Assembly: GCF_000741575.1 (NCBI RefSeq)
Contig: NZ_JGYV01000001.1
Coordinates: 558,001-622,000, forward strand
Source: Bifidobacterium cuniculi
GTDB taxonomy: Bacteria; Actinomycetota; Actinomycetes; Actinomycetales; Bifidobacteriaceae
DNA: 64,000 nt
Direction of reading: 5' to 3'
Positions 23,626-32,627 of the stretch are shown one piece after another (the first letter of the stretch is position 1; every line of letters starts with the position of its first letter). The notes below the pieces were generated by a model. It saw nothing but the letters and a program-made list of their open reading frames with translations. It searched no databases and had not been told where the DNA came from. A program made the position numbers and the translations under genes.

Positions 23626-24679
23626 TGGCAAGACGTTGCGCCAACGCCATGGCATCCACATGCTGTTCAACGGTCATTGGTTCGTGCATATGCATGCTGG
23701 CGCCGGTACGTGCCGTTTTGTATGTCAGTTGGCGGGTGAACTCGGCGAATGCGGCGTCCGCCAACGATTGGGCGAGCACATGGTGGCGCATGCCGCGTGC
23801 CAGATGGATGCGTTGCACATGGATCACGCCATAATGTTCGGCCAACTGTTTGCTGGCCGCATGCAACGCGTTGTCACGCAACGCCTTGACGCGCTTGTGG
23901 ATGCGGGCGACCTTGCGTTGCTGGTCCATGTAGCGGGCGCTGCCATGGGTTTTGCGCGACAAATCACGGGAGGCTTTTCGCAGATCAGCCAACGCATGCC
24001 GGTAAGGCCGGGGGTTGGTGAGCCGGGTGCCGTCGGACAGGGCGATGTACTCGTCCAACCCGAACACCACCCATACTTCGGGTTTCGTGTTCACGGGCGG
24101 TGTGGGGGTGGGTGTTTCGCACAGGATGCTCGCATACCAACGTCCTGCCTCACAACGGATCGTCGTGGTTTTGGTGGCGCGTCCGGCCACCAGCCGTTCG
24201 ACGTTGCGCAATGTGTGGACGCGGCCGATGCGTGGCAGTTTCACGCCGTGCGCGTCCGGGATGGTGATAGTGCTGAACGCGAACGCCTTGGCCGCGGCGC
24301 GCGGTTTGAATTTGGGGAATCCTACCGGGCCGCCTTGGCGTTTGCCGGACAGGCTTTTGAGGAAGTTGGCGGATGCGTGGCCAAGGTTGTCGAACGCGCA
24401 GTTGAACACCTGCGAGGCGACCTCGGGCCACCACGGTGCCAACGTGTCGCGGTTGGCGCGCCACCAATAGCCGAACTTGACCACATTGTTGTCGATCTTG
24501 ACAAGGTCCTTCTTGGCCACCCCCGCCTCGATCTGTGCCTTGCGTTCGTCCAGCTGTTCCTTCATGTGCGCCAACGCGGCGTTGTACGCGAAGCGTGCCG
24601 CGCCCGCGTACATACGGAACATGCGCTCCTGCGCAGGCGTGGGGTCGAGCGGGACTTTCACCGCCTCGTAATCGGCCAT
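23603..24679 (-). CDS. TnpB/Cas12-like RNA-guided protein with inactivated RuvC
   Basis: 358 residues. The N-terminal OrfB/TnpB helical domain is clear (VKVPLDPTPAQERMF, GAARFAYNAALAH), then the WED/REC region with GFPKFKPR. In the RuvC domain LSDGTRLTNPRPYR follows the first motif, where the catalytic Asp aligns with Val205 (VVFGLDEY). The second motif reads VIHVQRIHLARGM with Gln289 in place of Glu. The zinc ribbon and third catalytic Asp are missing, replaced by a short tail. It probably binds DNA by guide RNA without cutting. It is directly upstream of leader 2 and array 2; no TnpA is present. Confidence 0.85.
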   Translation of the reverse strand: MADYEAVKVPLDPTPAQERMFRMYAGAARFAYNAALAHMKEQLDERKAQIEAGVAKKDLVKIDNNVVKFGYWWRANRDTLAPWWPEVASQVFNCAFDNLGHASANFLKSLSGKRQGGPVGFPKFKPRAAAKAFAFSTITIPDAHGVKLPRIGRVHTLRNVERLVAGRATKTTTIRCEAGRWYASILCETPTPTPPVNTKPEVWVVFGLDEYIALSDGTRLTNPRPYRHALADLRKASRDLSRKTHGSARYMDQQRKVARIHKRVKALRDNALHAASKQLAEHYGVIHVQRIHLARGMRHHVLAQSLADAAFAEFTRQLTYKTARTGASMHMHEPMTVEQHVDAMALAQRLATGPLPDA

Positions 24680-24693
24680 GGGTGGATTCCTTT

Positions 24694-25104
24694 CTAGAAG
24701 TACCGCAGCAGGTCCGGTACGGTCAACCCGTGCGGCGGCGAAACGTGGTCATGCATGTATCGCGTGCACACCTCGCGCATGGCACGGTCGGGCATGCCTT
24801 GTTTCAATGCCTGCAGTTGCATGTCCTCCAATTCGGCGCGCAACCGTCCATGCGTCCGCCACCATGCCTGCGCGCGTCGTTTGATAATCGACGGCCGTGT
24901 GCCGCGCCGGCATGTGGTGGTTTTGTACCCGTGTGCGCGGTATGCGGCCGCCGCGGTGCGGTATCCATATCCTTGCGCATCGTCCACGATGTCGCTGGTG
25001 GCCGTGTCCACAAGCCGCCACCGGGTTTCCATGTGGTCGAAATCGTACCCGTCCCCGGCTGGGACCGTGACCGTATAGGGGACGGCTTTGAGGTTGCCGG
25101 TCAT
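24694..25104 (-). CDS. Small basic protein upstream of the TnpB-like gene
   Basis: 136 residues, MTGNLKAVPYTVTVPAGDGY, with an N-terminal beta-rich half and a basic helical C-terminal half (CRRGTRPSIIKRRAQAWWRTHGRLRAELE). AAAGGAGG lies 4 nt before the ATG at 25104. It ends 14 nt before the TnpB-like start and is probably in the same operon, which makes it a candidate accessory factor of that system. No family is recognised. Confidence 0.55.
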   Translation of the reverse strand: MTGNLKAVPYTVTVPAGDGYDFDHMETRWRLVDTATSDIVDDAQGYGYRTAAAAYRAHGYKTTTCRRGTRPSIIKRRAQAWWRTHGRLRAELEDMQLQALKQGMPDRAMREVCTRYMHDHVSPPHGLTVPDLLRYF

Positions 25105-25152
25105 GATGCCTCCTTTGTGCTTGCGCACCCCGGTTATGCGTCCCGCTGTCGT

Positions 25153-25596
25153 TTACGCATCTATGTTGTCGCCGTACGGCAACCCGGAGGCGACCAGCGC
25201 ATCCTCGAACACGGGGCTGCCGCCACGGCCCTGTGATTGTCGCACGTTGGGCACATGGGAGTCACGGATGCGGTAGTGGGTGAAGAAATCGTCCATGATG
25301 TCGGCGTGTTCCTCCCATGTCTGGAACTGCCATGCGTGGAACGTGTGTCCGGCGAAGGTGAAGTATTCGCCGTCCTTGCCTGTTCGGATGCTGCGCTGTC
25401 TTGTGAGGGTGCGAAGCCCCCTCTTCCTGACCGTGAAAAGCACCTTGCGCGCCTCGGCGTCGACCTCGTCGATGGTGCACAGAATGGTGCTGAGCGAATT
25501 GTTGGCCGTGTCTGCACGGAACCTGCCGGGCAGGTGGTGTGCGCGCACGATGTCTTCGATGATGGCCGGCGCCTGCGTGTTGGTGATGATGGTCAT
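25153..25596 (-). CDS. Unknown alpha/beta protein
   Basis: 147 residues, MTIITNTQAPAIIEDIVRAH, with a likely antiparallel sheet (ILCTIDEVDAEARKVLFTVR, EYFTFAGHTFHAWQFQTW). GGAAGGGCGGGG precedes the ATG at 25596. A GACGCATA motif pair lies between it and the next gene downstream. No family is recognised; it is upstream of the TnpB-like operon on the same strand. Confidence 0.55.
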   Translation of the reverse strand: MTIITNTQAPAIIEDIVRAHHLPGRFRADTANNSLSTILCTIDEVDAEARKVLFTVRKRGLRTLTRQRSIRTGKDGEYFTFAGHTFHAWQFQTWEEHADIMDDFFTHYRIRDSHVPNVRQSQGRGGSPVFEDALVASGLPYGDNIDA

Positions 25597-25791
25597 GATC
25601 CCCGCCCTTCCCGTGTGTGGTGTTGGCGGGTTCATGCGTCCGCGCAAGAACGGGCCGGTGTGGGAAAAACTGCGCCCGCCCCGGCCGGACGGTGGGTCCA
25701 ACCGGGGCGGGCGTGGAAAACAGGCTGCCGGCACGGGAAAATATGCCAGGCAAACATGGACCATCATAGCAAAGGCCGCCACATGAGAGGG

Positions 25792-25983
25792 TCAGGGGAT
25801 GATGGTGGTGTGGCTGAACAACGCCAGACGCAACCGCATGCTGGCCGGCAGGGTGCCGTCCGGGCGGCGGGTGACGGGACGGTTCGCGTCCTCACCGTTT
25901 GCGTTTGCGTGGGCCACGGCATGATTGGCGTGGGGGAGTGGGGTGTGCTGGCTGGTTCTCTGCATGGTGTGTTGTGGCCTCAT
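25792..25983 (-). CDS. 63-residue protein, unknown
   Basis: MRPQHTMQRTSQHTPLPHAN then a basic C-terminus ending LFSHTTIIP. The ATG at 25983 overlaps the stop of the upstream gene (ATGA) and AAGGA stands upstream, so it is probably translationally coupled. Codon third positions are GC-rich throughout, supporting that it is coding. Confidence 0.45.
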   Translation of the reverse strand: MRPQHTMQRTSQHTPLPHANHAVAHANANGEDANRPVTRRPDGTLPASMRLRLALFSHTTIIP

Positions 25984-26321
25984 GATCGTTGTCCTTGCCG
26001 GTAGGGGTGACGGTGGTGTGGTTCCAGTCGCGTACTGTGCGGCGCGTCTGCCATATGAGGAACAGGGCGCACCATATGAGCATCTGGTCGAACGCCTCCC
26101 CGTACGAGCATGATGCGGTACAGCACCGTGATCCACGGCGCCAACGCGACCACCACCACAGCCATCACGATCCTTCGTGTCATCAGCCGGCCGCGTGGAG
26201 AACGCATGGCATGCCATATGGTGGTCGCCTTGTGGCCGATCCATGCCGGCCATGCGCGCCAACCGTGCGCCCGCCGTGCGCCCGCGGCGGCCGACTGCGT
26301 GTCGTGTGGGGGTGTCTTCAT
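25980..26321 (-). CDS. Small single-pass membrane protein
   Basis: 113 residues, MKTPPHDTQSAAAGARR, with one membrane segment RRIVMAVVVVALAPWITVLY at about residues 50-70. The start at 26321 lies 9 nt after GGACGCATAG. A second open frame at 25892-26083 overlaps the 3' half and has its own GGGGAGG and a membrane segment (LIWCALFLIWQTRR); it may be a real overlapping gene or show a frameshift here. The upstream region is repeat module C. Confidence 0.45.
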   Translation of the reverse strand: MKTPPHDTQSAAAGARRAHGWRAWPAWIGHKATTIWHAMRSPRGRLMTRRIVMAVVVVALAPWITVLYRIMLVRGGVRPDAHMVRPVPHMADAPHSTRLEPHHRHPYRQGQRS

Positions 26322-26463
26322 GCCCCGCCCTATGCGTCCGGGGTGTGCCACCAGCATGCACGACAACACACGGCATGCAAATAATGACACCGATAATACT
26401 GTACTGCAGGAGGGTTTTATTTCATGTTGGGCGGGTGACATGGGTCGCGGGCGCCAACCACAC

Positions 26464-26812
26464 GTTTCACCGACCATGCAGGTATCTTCACCGACGCAGT
26501 GATGTCGGTGAAGACTGCTTACGCCTACTGCCGATTGGTGTTCAGGGCCCTGAAAACAACTTTCTTCACCGACGCAGCGACCTTATAAAGGAACCCCTCA
26601 AATCGGCTCCCCTATACAACGACCTTAAAAGTCGGTGCGTCACCGAAGAAACTTCATAAACCCCAATCAGCAGTAGGCTTAGGAGCCTTCACCGACATTC
26701 AAAAGTCGGTGAAGAAACTTACCTATCTTCACCGACATCGCCCGTGCGGTCGGTGAAGAAACCTGCATGTCGGTGAAGAAACCCGGGACGCCACTGCGTC
26801 ACCGATCACCCA
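26464..26812 (-). repeat. Inverted-repeat module, copy C
   Basis: Same module in reverse orientation between the divergent genes starting at 26321 and 26900. The order of hairpins, the central GGCTCCCCTATACAACGACC and the edge CCACTGCGTC are kept. An AT-rich stretch (TATTGTTTTCC) lies between the module and the gene at 26900. Confidence 0.85.
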
Positions 26813-26884
26813 TGAATGCAAAAACAATCTCATTTCGGTTCGTATTGTTTTCCTTGGCGCGGATAATAGCCCACGAGGGTGGGG

Positions 26885-26899
26885 GCATAGGGGTGTGGC
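26885..26899 (+). promoter_or_regulatory. GCATAGGGGTGTGGC element directly before a start codon
   Basis: Identical over 18 nt including the ATG to the sequence before the gene at 50322. There is no ribosome-binding site between it and the ATG, so it may be the -10 region of a leaderless transcript. Confidence 0.5.
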
Positions 26900-27883
26900 A
26901 TGTTCGATCCCAGTGATGACAAGTATTGGGCGATGGGCAGCCAACTCAACTGGTGGGACCACACGTTGGGGTACCGGCCCGCATGGCTCACCGACCCCAC
27001 CCAGGCCAGACAACGCCTGCAACGGCGTTTGCCGCTCGTGTTGCGCGCCCTCGCCTTGATCCACGAGCACCGCACCGTGGAAACCAGCCAACTGCACGCC
27101 TTGGACCCGCAACTGCCCGCCAACCCACGCGCCCTGATCTACATGGATATGGCATCCATGGGATTGGTGGACGTGGGCTACCCGTTGTCCATCACCGGGC
27201 GCGCATCCAGCACCCCCGGCTACACGCCGTTCACCGCATGGCGCCTGCCGATCCACACCACCATCGAACCCGTGCTCGACCAGTTGGGATGCACCCCGAT
27301 GCAAACGGCCGCCATAGGGCCCGGCCCGTTGCGTGGCGCACGCCAATACGACAGACACAACCTCATGTGCGCCACGTTGAGCATCACCGCCCGCCACCAC
27401 GGGTGGCGCACCGTGGGGGAATTGTACGGACGGTTCAGCCTATTGACCGGCGACCCGTTGGCCGGGCACGGCGGCCCCGATGTGACCCTCATCGGCGAAC
27501 ACCTGCGCGTATGCGTGGAGTTGACCGCGAGCGCGAATTTCTCTTTGGCGTCCAAGTTCCGCCGGTGGGATCGGATGTTGGAGTACGGGGCGTGTGCGGA
27601 TACGCATGTGGTGTGGGTCAATGCGGCGCGTACGGATAGTCTGCTGACCCAATTGGAGGGGTTGTGCCGGGAGCGGGCGCGTCACCATGCGGCCGATTGG
27701 CGGGTGTGGCGTGACCGGTTGGAGACGGTGGATGGGTTCACGCCAAGCCCGGGTGTGCCCCGACGGGCGGATGATGGGTGGGCGCGCGGTGAGTTGGCGC
27801 GCATGGTGTCCGCGTTCGGGTTGGACGGGTTGGACGGGTGGCGGATCCCCGCCATGTTGGATCCGGGGGTGTTGTATGACTGA
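26900..27883 (+). CDS. Possible replication-relaxation (winged-helix plus nuclease-like) protein
   Basis: 327 residues. The N-terminal ~130 residues look like a winged helix (LRALALIHEHRTVETSQLHAL, ALIYMDMASMGLVDV). The C-terminal half has GGPDVTLIGEHLRVCVELT...ASKFRRWDRMLEYG, where PD, the later Glu and Lys recall the PD-(D/E)XK-like second domain of actinobacterial replication-relaxation proteins. This assignment is tentative. It is the first gene after module C and would lead the rightward operon. Confidence 0.45.
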   Translation: MFDPSDDKYWAMGSQLNWWDHTLGYRPAWLTDPTQARQRLQRRLPLVLRALALIHEHRTVETSQLHALDPQLPANPRALIYMDMASMGLVDVGYPLSITGRASSTPGYTPFTAWRLPIHTTIEPVLDQLGCTPMQTAAIGPGPLRGARQYDRHNLMCATLSITARHHGWRTVGELYGRFSLLTGDPLAGHGGPDVTLIGEHLRVCVELTASANFSLASKFRRWDRMLEYGACADTHVVWVNAARTDSLLTQLEGLCRERARHHAADWRVWRDRLETVDGFTPSPGVPRRADDGWARGELARMVSAFGLDGLDGWRIPAMLDPGVLYD

Positions 27884-27899
27884 CGCATCGGGATGGGGC

Positions 27900-28172
27900 A
27901 TGACGAAACAGAATGATGGAACGTGTTTGGCCGGTCTGGGGGCGCCTGAGTTGTTCGGTGCGTTCGCGGCGGGCCATGATGATTATGTGGTGTTGGCGGA
28001 CGCGTGGCGTGCGTTGGAGCATTTGGATCCGGTCCAGCGGCGCCGGGTGTTGGACGCGTTCCGTGTGGTGGGCCGTCTGGCGGGCCCGGGTGATGGGTTG
28101 GCGGAGTGCATGGGGGTGTGCGCGGTCGTGATGGATCAGGCACGGCGCGCCAACACACCCCACTGCCCATGA
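27900..28172 (+). CDS. Small helical protein, unknown
   Basis: 90 residues, MTKQNDGTCLAGLGAPELFG, helical. The chosen ATG at 27900 follows GACGCATCGGGATGGGGC; an in-frame ATG at 27876 overlaps the previous gene and would add eight residues. It is followed by a strong terminator. No family is recognised. Confidence 0.5.
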   Translation: MTKQNDGTCLAGLGAPELFGAFAAGHDDYVVLADAWRALEHLDPVQRRRVLDAFRVVGRLAGPGDGLAECMGVCAVVMDQARRANTPHCP

Positions 28173-28197
28173 CCCGCCACCGATACCAGATGCGATA

Positions 28198-28232
28198 GGG
28201 GGTGTGGTTCCCATCATGGGGACCACACCCCC
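28198..28232. terminator. Bidirectional terminator
   Basis: Stem GGGGGTGTGGTTCCC with complement GGGACCACACCCCC and a short loop, between convergent genes. Confidence 0.78.
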
Positions 28233-28255
28233 TTATTGTGTTGCCGGTTGGCGGG

Positions 28256-30746
28256 TTATTCGTCCCGCATGCTCACCCCGTCGCCATTGGTGGGGTCCGG
28301 GGTGGTGTGGCGGCGGCGCGTGATCATGGTCGCCGCCAAAGCACCCAAACCAACCACGGCGAGTGCCACGCTGGCCCAGATGAGCACGCTGGTGGTGGTG
28401 CCGGTGGCGGCCAACGCGTCCTTGACCTGGTCCACCGGGGTCTTGGCGGTCACATGCACACGGTAGGTGACGGTGACCAGCCCGTCGGCGCTGACCGTTT
28501 CAATGGTCGCGTCATGGCCGTGTTTGTCCATGCTTACGCTCATGCCGGTCATCTTGTCGAATACGGGGGTGAGCACATACCGGTCGGGGTTGTCGACGGG
28601 CACGGTGTACTCCAACCGGTCGGGGGTGAACCCGTCAATGGGGGTGCCGTCGAGTTTGATGCCGGTCAGGCCCGCCCGGTGCGTGTCGTGGGTCAGGTAG
28701 GTGACGGTGAGCGTGGTGCGCCCGTATGTGGTGTGGTCGGCGGCCAGCACGTCCAGATCGTATTTCCATGTCATGCCGTGCATGCGGGTGCCGGTGGGTT
28801 GCACCACCTGTCCGGCGTACGAGCGCCATGCCAGCACGCCATGTTCGGGGATTGTGAACGTGGTGGCATCCTGGGGATGGTATTCGCCATTCAGGGTGTA
28901 CCCGAAGGACACGAGTTTGGTGTTCGTTTCACTGGGATTGGCCTTGTCGGACACCTGCCCGGTGGGGGTGGGTGGCTCGAACCTCTCGTCCGCGGTCTTG
29001 TCGGTGTGTTCACGCACGAGGGTGACGGTGTAGGTGCGGGTGGAGCCGTCCGGGCCGGTGACCTGCCAGGTTTGCACCGTCGTGTACGCCGTCTGCCGGC
29101 TGGCGCCCGCCACGACTTTCACGCCCGTGCCCGCCACCGGGGTGACCGTCACCTTCTCGCCCTGCTTCGCGGTGATCGTGTACGCGGTGACCGAGGGTTT
29201 GAACCCCGCCAGGGGTTGGCCGTTGATCATGAACCCCTCCAGGACCGCCAACGTGGGGGTCGTGTCCTCCGCGGGCGGGTTGAACGGTTGGCGTACGGTG
29301 ACGGTGCGTGCCACGGGCGTGGTGCCGGTCCCGTTCAACTGGTCGACCGTGTACGACACGGTGAACACCCGTTCGCCGTTGGAGCCCAGGCTGTTGGCCA
29401 CATGCGTGTCGCGCACGGTGTTCGCGGTGGGGTCCACCCCGCCGACGGTCAACTGGTAGCGTTCGCCGATGCGGGTGTTGTCCAACGCATCCAACGTGAT
29501 GGCCTCGGGCAGTGCGGTGGCGTCCCGCATGCCACTGGACCACACATCCGTAGTGGCCCCGTCCCCGTTGGTGGCGGTCAGCGTCAATTGGGCGGACGGG
29601 TCGTAGGTGTGGGAGGCGGTGACGATCACCCGCACCACGGTGCCATGCGCATCCCGGCCCGTGTAGGTGATGTCCCGTGTCCAGGTGCGTTTGCCATGCT
29701 CGCCTTGGGCGAGGGTGACCGGGCCCAGGGTGGCGTGCAGGCGGGTGCCGTCCGACAAGGTGGCGTCGTGGCCCTCCCATGCGGTCACATCCGTGACCGC
29801 CCCATTCGCACCCCGGGTGGAGCCCAACAGGTTGGCCGCGTCCGCGCGTGCCGTCCACACGTTGTCCGTGAGGGTGAACGCGGTGGGTGGTGTGGACAGG
29901 CCGTCCACATGGACGGTGGTGGGGGTGCCCGCCGGTTCGGCCACATGGACGGTGACCTGTTGGCCTCCCGGGGTGGTGCCGTGCAATTCGCGTTCCATCA
30001 CGCCCACACCCAACGTGTCCGCGCCTTGGGTGAACACCGCGTCCGGGCCGGACAGGGTGAACGACTGGTTGTTGGGGCCGGTGACGGTCAATTGGTCCTT
30101 GGGGTCGGTTGCCATGGTCAGGGTGAACGAGTCGGTGGCCTGGTCATAGTGGAGTTGTTCGCCTTGGAACGTCCACTTGGCCGTCGCCAGATCACTGATC
30201 GCGTGTTCCAACCGGGTGCGGGCCGTGTCGAACCGAGTGGCGCTGGCCGTGTCCACATCCACCTGGCCGGCTTCATCCAACGCGGCCTGCAACGCGGCCC
30301 ATCCGGCCGGCAGGTATTCGTGTTCGTCCAATGCTTGCGCCCGTTGCAGGGTTTGCGTGAACTGGCGTTGCTGGACGCTGGTGCCGCGCACCGCGTCCAA
30401 CACGGTTCGCAGTTGCACGTCCGCTTGCTCCAACCGGTCCGTGTCCGTGTCTGTGTCGGTGAGCAGTTGGCGTGCGGTGGCGGTCAGGGTGCGCAACCGG
30501 GCTGCGGCTTGCGTATCCTCATACGTCAATCCACGGTCCAGTTCCTGTTCGGCCGCCCGCACCGTGCCCTCCAACCGGTCACGGGTGGCGTCCTGCGTGT
30601 CCGTGGCGCTCGAAGTGGGGGTGGGGGTGGGGGTGGGGGTGGGTGTCGGTGGCGTGCGCCGGGGCGACGGTCATGCCGGCCGCCAACACGGCGGCAACGG
30701 TGCCCATGGCGACCGGGCGCCATGGTTGGGATAGGTGCTTGCTCAT
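28256..30746 (-). pseudogene. Cell-wall-anchored surface protein, out of frame at a hexanucleotide repeat
   Basis: A signal peptide (MSKHLSQPWRPVAMGTVAAV...AHAT) starts at 30746 but its frame runs into CAC-CCC repeats and stops near 30579. The mature ~785-residue protein is open in a different frame from the same tract (TPTPTPTP then TDTQDATRDR). It has a helical N-terminal part, several Ig-like beta segments and a C-terminal sorting signal LAATG, hydrophobic helix and RRR tail. One base change in the C5 tracts would join the frames. It may be phase-variable, inactivated or an assembly error. Confidence 0.75.
30615..30643. repeat. GTGGGG hexanucleotide tract in the surface-protein gene
   Basis: Four full GTGGGG units plus GTGGG on the plus strand, encoding Thr-Pro or His-Pro depending on frame. 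Runs of five G inside it are prone to slippage. Confidence 0.85.
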
Positions 30747-30802
30747 ACGCGGTTCTTTCCCCGCCAACCCAACGCGCATATTGCACAATCGGGGTGACGG
30801 CA

Positions 30803-31300
30803 ATGGTGTTGTCCAATTACCACCGGCCACACCCCAAGGGGGTGGCCCGGCTGCATCCCCTCTATGCGCCCAAAACCACACCGGACGCATACCTTATGGT
30901 CATGCACTGGTATGACGAGTACTGTTCCCACCCCGAACAAGGCGCGTACAGCCCTTATGCGCCCGTACGCGCCCTGGCCGCCCGGACCCAACCGTTGCCG
31001 TTGCGCACCCAAATGCGCCTGGCCCACGACCCCATTCCCGCGGTACGCCAAGCCTTGGCCGCACACGACCCGCTGCCCGCAGCTATCATTGACGAGCTGT
31101 CCTGGGATCCCAATCCGCGGGTGCTCGCCACGCTCGCCGAACACCATGCGTTGACCGGCGAACAACACACCCGCCTGTTGCAATGTTTGGACCCGGCCGT
31201 GTGCCGTGTGCTGGGACACGCGGACATGGCGGCCGTGCTGGAGCAATACACGGCCGGCTGGCAACCGGACCGGCCCGGCAAACATCGGGGGCGGCCATGA
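30803..31300 (+). CDS. HEAT/LRV-like repeat protein
   Basis: 165 residues. The C-terminal 100 residues contain short helical repeats (LRTQMRLAHDPIPAVRQALA, LPAAIIDELSWDPNPRVLAT) like leucine-rich-variant or HEAT-type repeats. The N-terminal Pro/Tyr-rich part is not recognised. It begins 56 bp from the divergent surface-protein gene with CGCATATT upstream. Its stop overlaps the start of the VRR-NUC gene (ATGA), which suggests that the two products work together. Confidence 0.55.
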   Translation: MVLSNYHRPHPKGVARLHPLYAPKTTPDAYLMVMHWYDEYCSHPEQGAYSPYAPVRALAARTQPLPLRTQMRLAHDPIPAVRQALAAHDPLPAAIIDELSWDPNPRVLATLAEHHALTGEQHTRLLQCLDPAVCRVLGHADMAAVLEQYTAGWQPDRPGKHRGRP

Positions 31301-31611
31301 GGGAACGCAGTGTGGAACACCGGTTCACCATGTTGGCGCGCCAACATGGCGGATGGGCGGCCAAATGGGTGTCACCCGGTGTGGCGGGCGTACCCGACCG
31401 GATCCTGTTTTTGCCCGACGGGCGCATGTTCCTCGTGGAGTTGAAACAACCCGGGGGCCGCACGCACGGCACCCAACCCGCCATCCACCACAAGCTCGAA
31501 CGGTTGGGCCACCATGTGCATGTGGTGTCCGACCCCGACCTGTTCTTCCGTCAATTCGTCGACGGGGCGGGGGACGGGTCAACGGGTGTGGGGGACGGGC
31601 CGGAACCCTGA
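31297..31611 (+). CDS. VRR-NUC domain nuclease
   Basis: 104 residues beginning MRERSVEHRFTMLARQHGGW. The VRR-NUC pattern is plain: E7, GVAGVPDRILFLPDG, then FLVELKQPGG (ELK) and the later H. The family belongs to the PD-(D/E)XK superfamily, acts on branched or damaged DNA and is common on phages and integrated elements. The start overlaps the upstream stop. Its last ~20 codons overlap the convergent TcpC-like gene by 61 bp. Confidence 0.85.
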   Translation: MRERSVEHRFTMLARQHGGWAAKWVSPGVAGVPDRILFLPDGRMFLVELKQPGGRTHGTQPAIHHKLERLGHHVHVVSDPDLFFRQFVDGAGDGSTGVGDGPEP

Positions 31612-32537
31612 CCCGTCCCGCCGGCCGTGTCCAACAGGTTGCCATGCCACCGGTTCATGTACTCACGCAACCCGGGCGCATCCCCCGGCGCACCCCACGC
31701 GAGGATGCGTGGTGTGCCGTCCGGGTCGGCCAACAACAGGTCGAACCCGTATTGCACCGGTTGGTTGTCCCGGCCCGTCATGGAGATCGTCACCCGTGCG
31801 AACGCCCTATCACTGGTCTGGTTCTCCTTGTCGACCTTGCCCATGTCCGCGTACGCGACCCGGTCGACCGTCGCGGACTGGAATTGCCCGTCCAATCCCA
31901 ACGGCTGGTACACGCTCGCCGGATCGGGGTCGGCCATGATGACCTTGAGCCGGTCCGCATCCGACCCGGTGAGCGCCTGCGCCCATTGGGTGACGAGCGT
32001 GGAGAGCGCGTCCGAGCCTTGCGCATCCTTGATCGTGCCGCTCCAGCCGACCGTCCCGTCCGGGGTGAGCGTGTCGGGCACCGCCACCGGGCTCGCGTTC
32101 GGATACCCAATGGGCGTGCCGTCCCGGTTGACCGCCACGGCCACCCGCCACCAGCGCGCCCCGTTGGCCACCGTCAGCACATGCCGGTACACCGCACCGC
32201 CACTGGTAGGGGTGCGGGTGGCACCGTCCCAACTGACCACCCGAGCCTGGGCGCCCAACGGGTGCCCCGTGGCCAACCATTGCTCCGTGATGCTGTACGC
32301 GGCCTGTTTGCCCGTCTCATTCAACGACACGCCCTTGGGTGTGGCCGGGGTGGGCGTGTTGGATACGGTGAAGGCCGCGTACACGGCCAACAACAGGGTC
32401 ACCCATGTGACCAGCCGCCACCAGCGTGTGCGGGACGCCTGGAGTTTGACCAGTTGCACATCCGGGTCCGGTTCGCTTTGTTTGGTCGGATCCGCGAACC
32501 ATTCGTCATCATCCTTGTGTTTCCTCCACCAAGCCAT
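31551..32537 (-). CDS. Conjugal transfer protein, TcpC/VirB8-like
   Basis: 328 residues. A cytoplasmic acidic N-terminus (MAWWRKHKDDDEWFADPTKQ) is followed by one membrane helix (RWWRLVTWVTLLLAVYAAFTV, about residues 37-57, minus a residue) and two extracellular alpha/beta domains of NTF2 type, as in Tn916/pCW3 TcpC. The C-terminus is a Pro/Ser/Thr-rich tail. It would be a trimeric structural component of a Gram-positive type IV secretion channel. The palindromic GTCTATGCGCGCATAGAC lies upstream, shared with the divergent small membrane protein genes. Confidence 0.75.
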   Translation of the reverse strand: MAWWRKHKDDDEWFADPTKQSEPDPDVQLVKLQASRTRWWRLVTWVTLLLAVYAAFTVSNTPTPATPKGVSLNETGKQAAYSITEQWLATGHPLGAQARVVSWDGATRTPTSGGAVYRHVLTVANGARWWRVAVAVNRDGTPIGYPNASPVAVPDTLTPDGTVGWSGTIKDAQGSDALSTLVTQWAQALTGSDADRLKVIMADPDPASVYQPLGLDGQFQSATVDRVAYADMGKVDKENQTSDRAFARVTISMTGRDNQPVQYGFDLLLADPDGTPRILAWGAPGDAPGLREYMNRWHGNLLDTAGGTGQGSGPSPTPVDPSPAPSTN

Positions 32538-32544
32538 GCCGGCC

Positions 32545-32562
32545 GTCTATGCGCGCATAGAC
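32545..32562. promoter_or_regulatory. 18-bp palindrome GTCTATGCGCGCATAGAC
   Basis: Perfect palindrome 7 bp before the TcpC-like start and 65 bp before the divergent gene. The identical sequence occurs at 43095 before the VirB6-like gene, so the two transfer genes probably share control. Confidence 0.6.
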
Positions 32563-32627
32563 GGGGGATGTGAACACAAGCACACCACCACGTCACGGAC
32601 GGGTGGTGTTGAGGAAAGGCGAACACC

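Noticed and set aside
23603..24679. The TnpB-like gene as part of an IS200/IS605 transposon
   Set aside because: No TnpA gene or transposon ends are visible and the RuvC site and zinc ribbon are lost, while CRISPR arrays adjoin it.
30615..30643. GTGGGG tract as a CRISPR-like or iteron array
   Set aside because: It is a simple hexamer tract inside a coding region.
28202..30790. A long plus-strand open frame opposite the surface-protein gene
   Set aside because: Only its 3' end from 30803 looks like a real gene; the rest is the antisense of a clearly coding surface protein.
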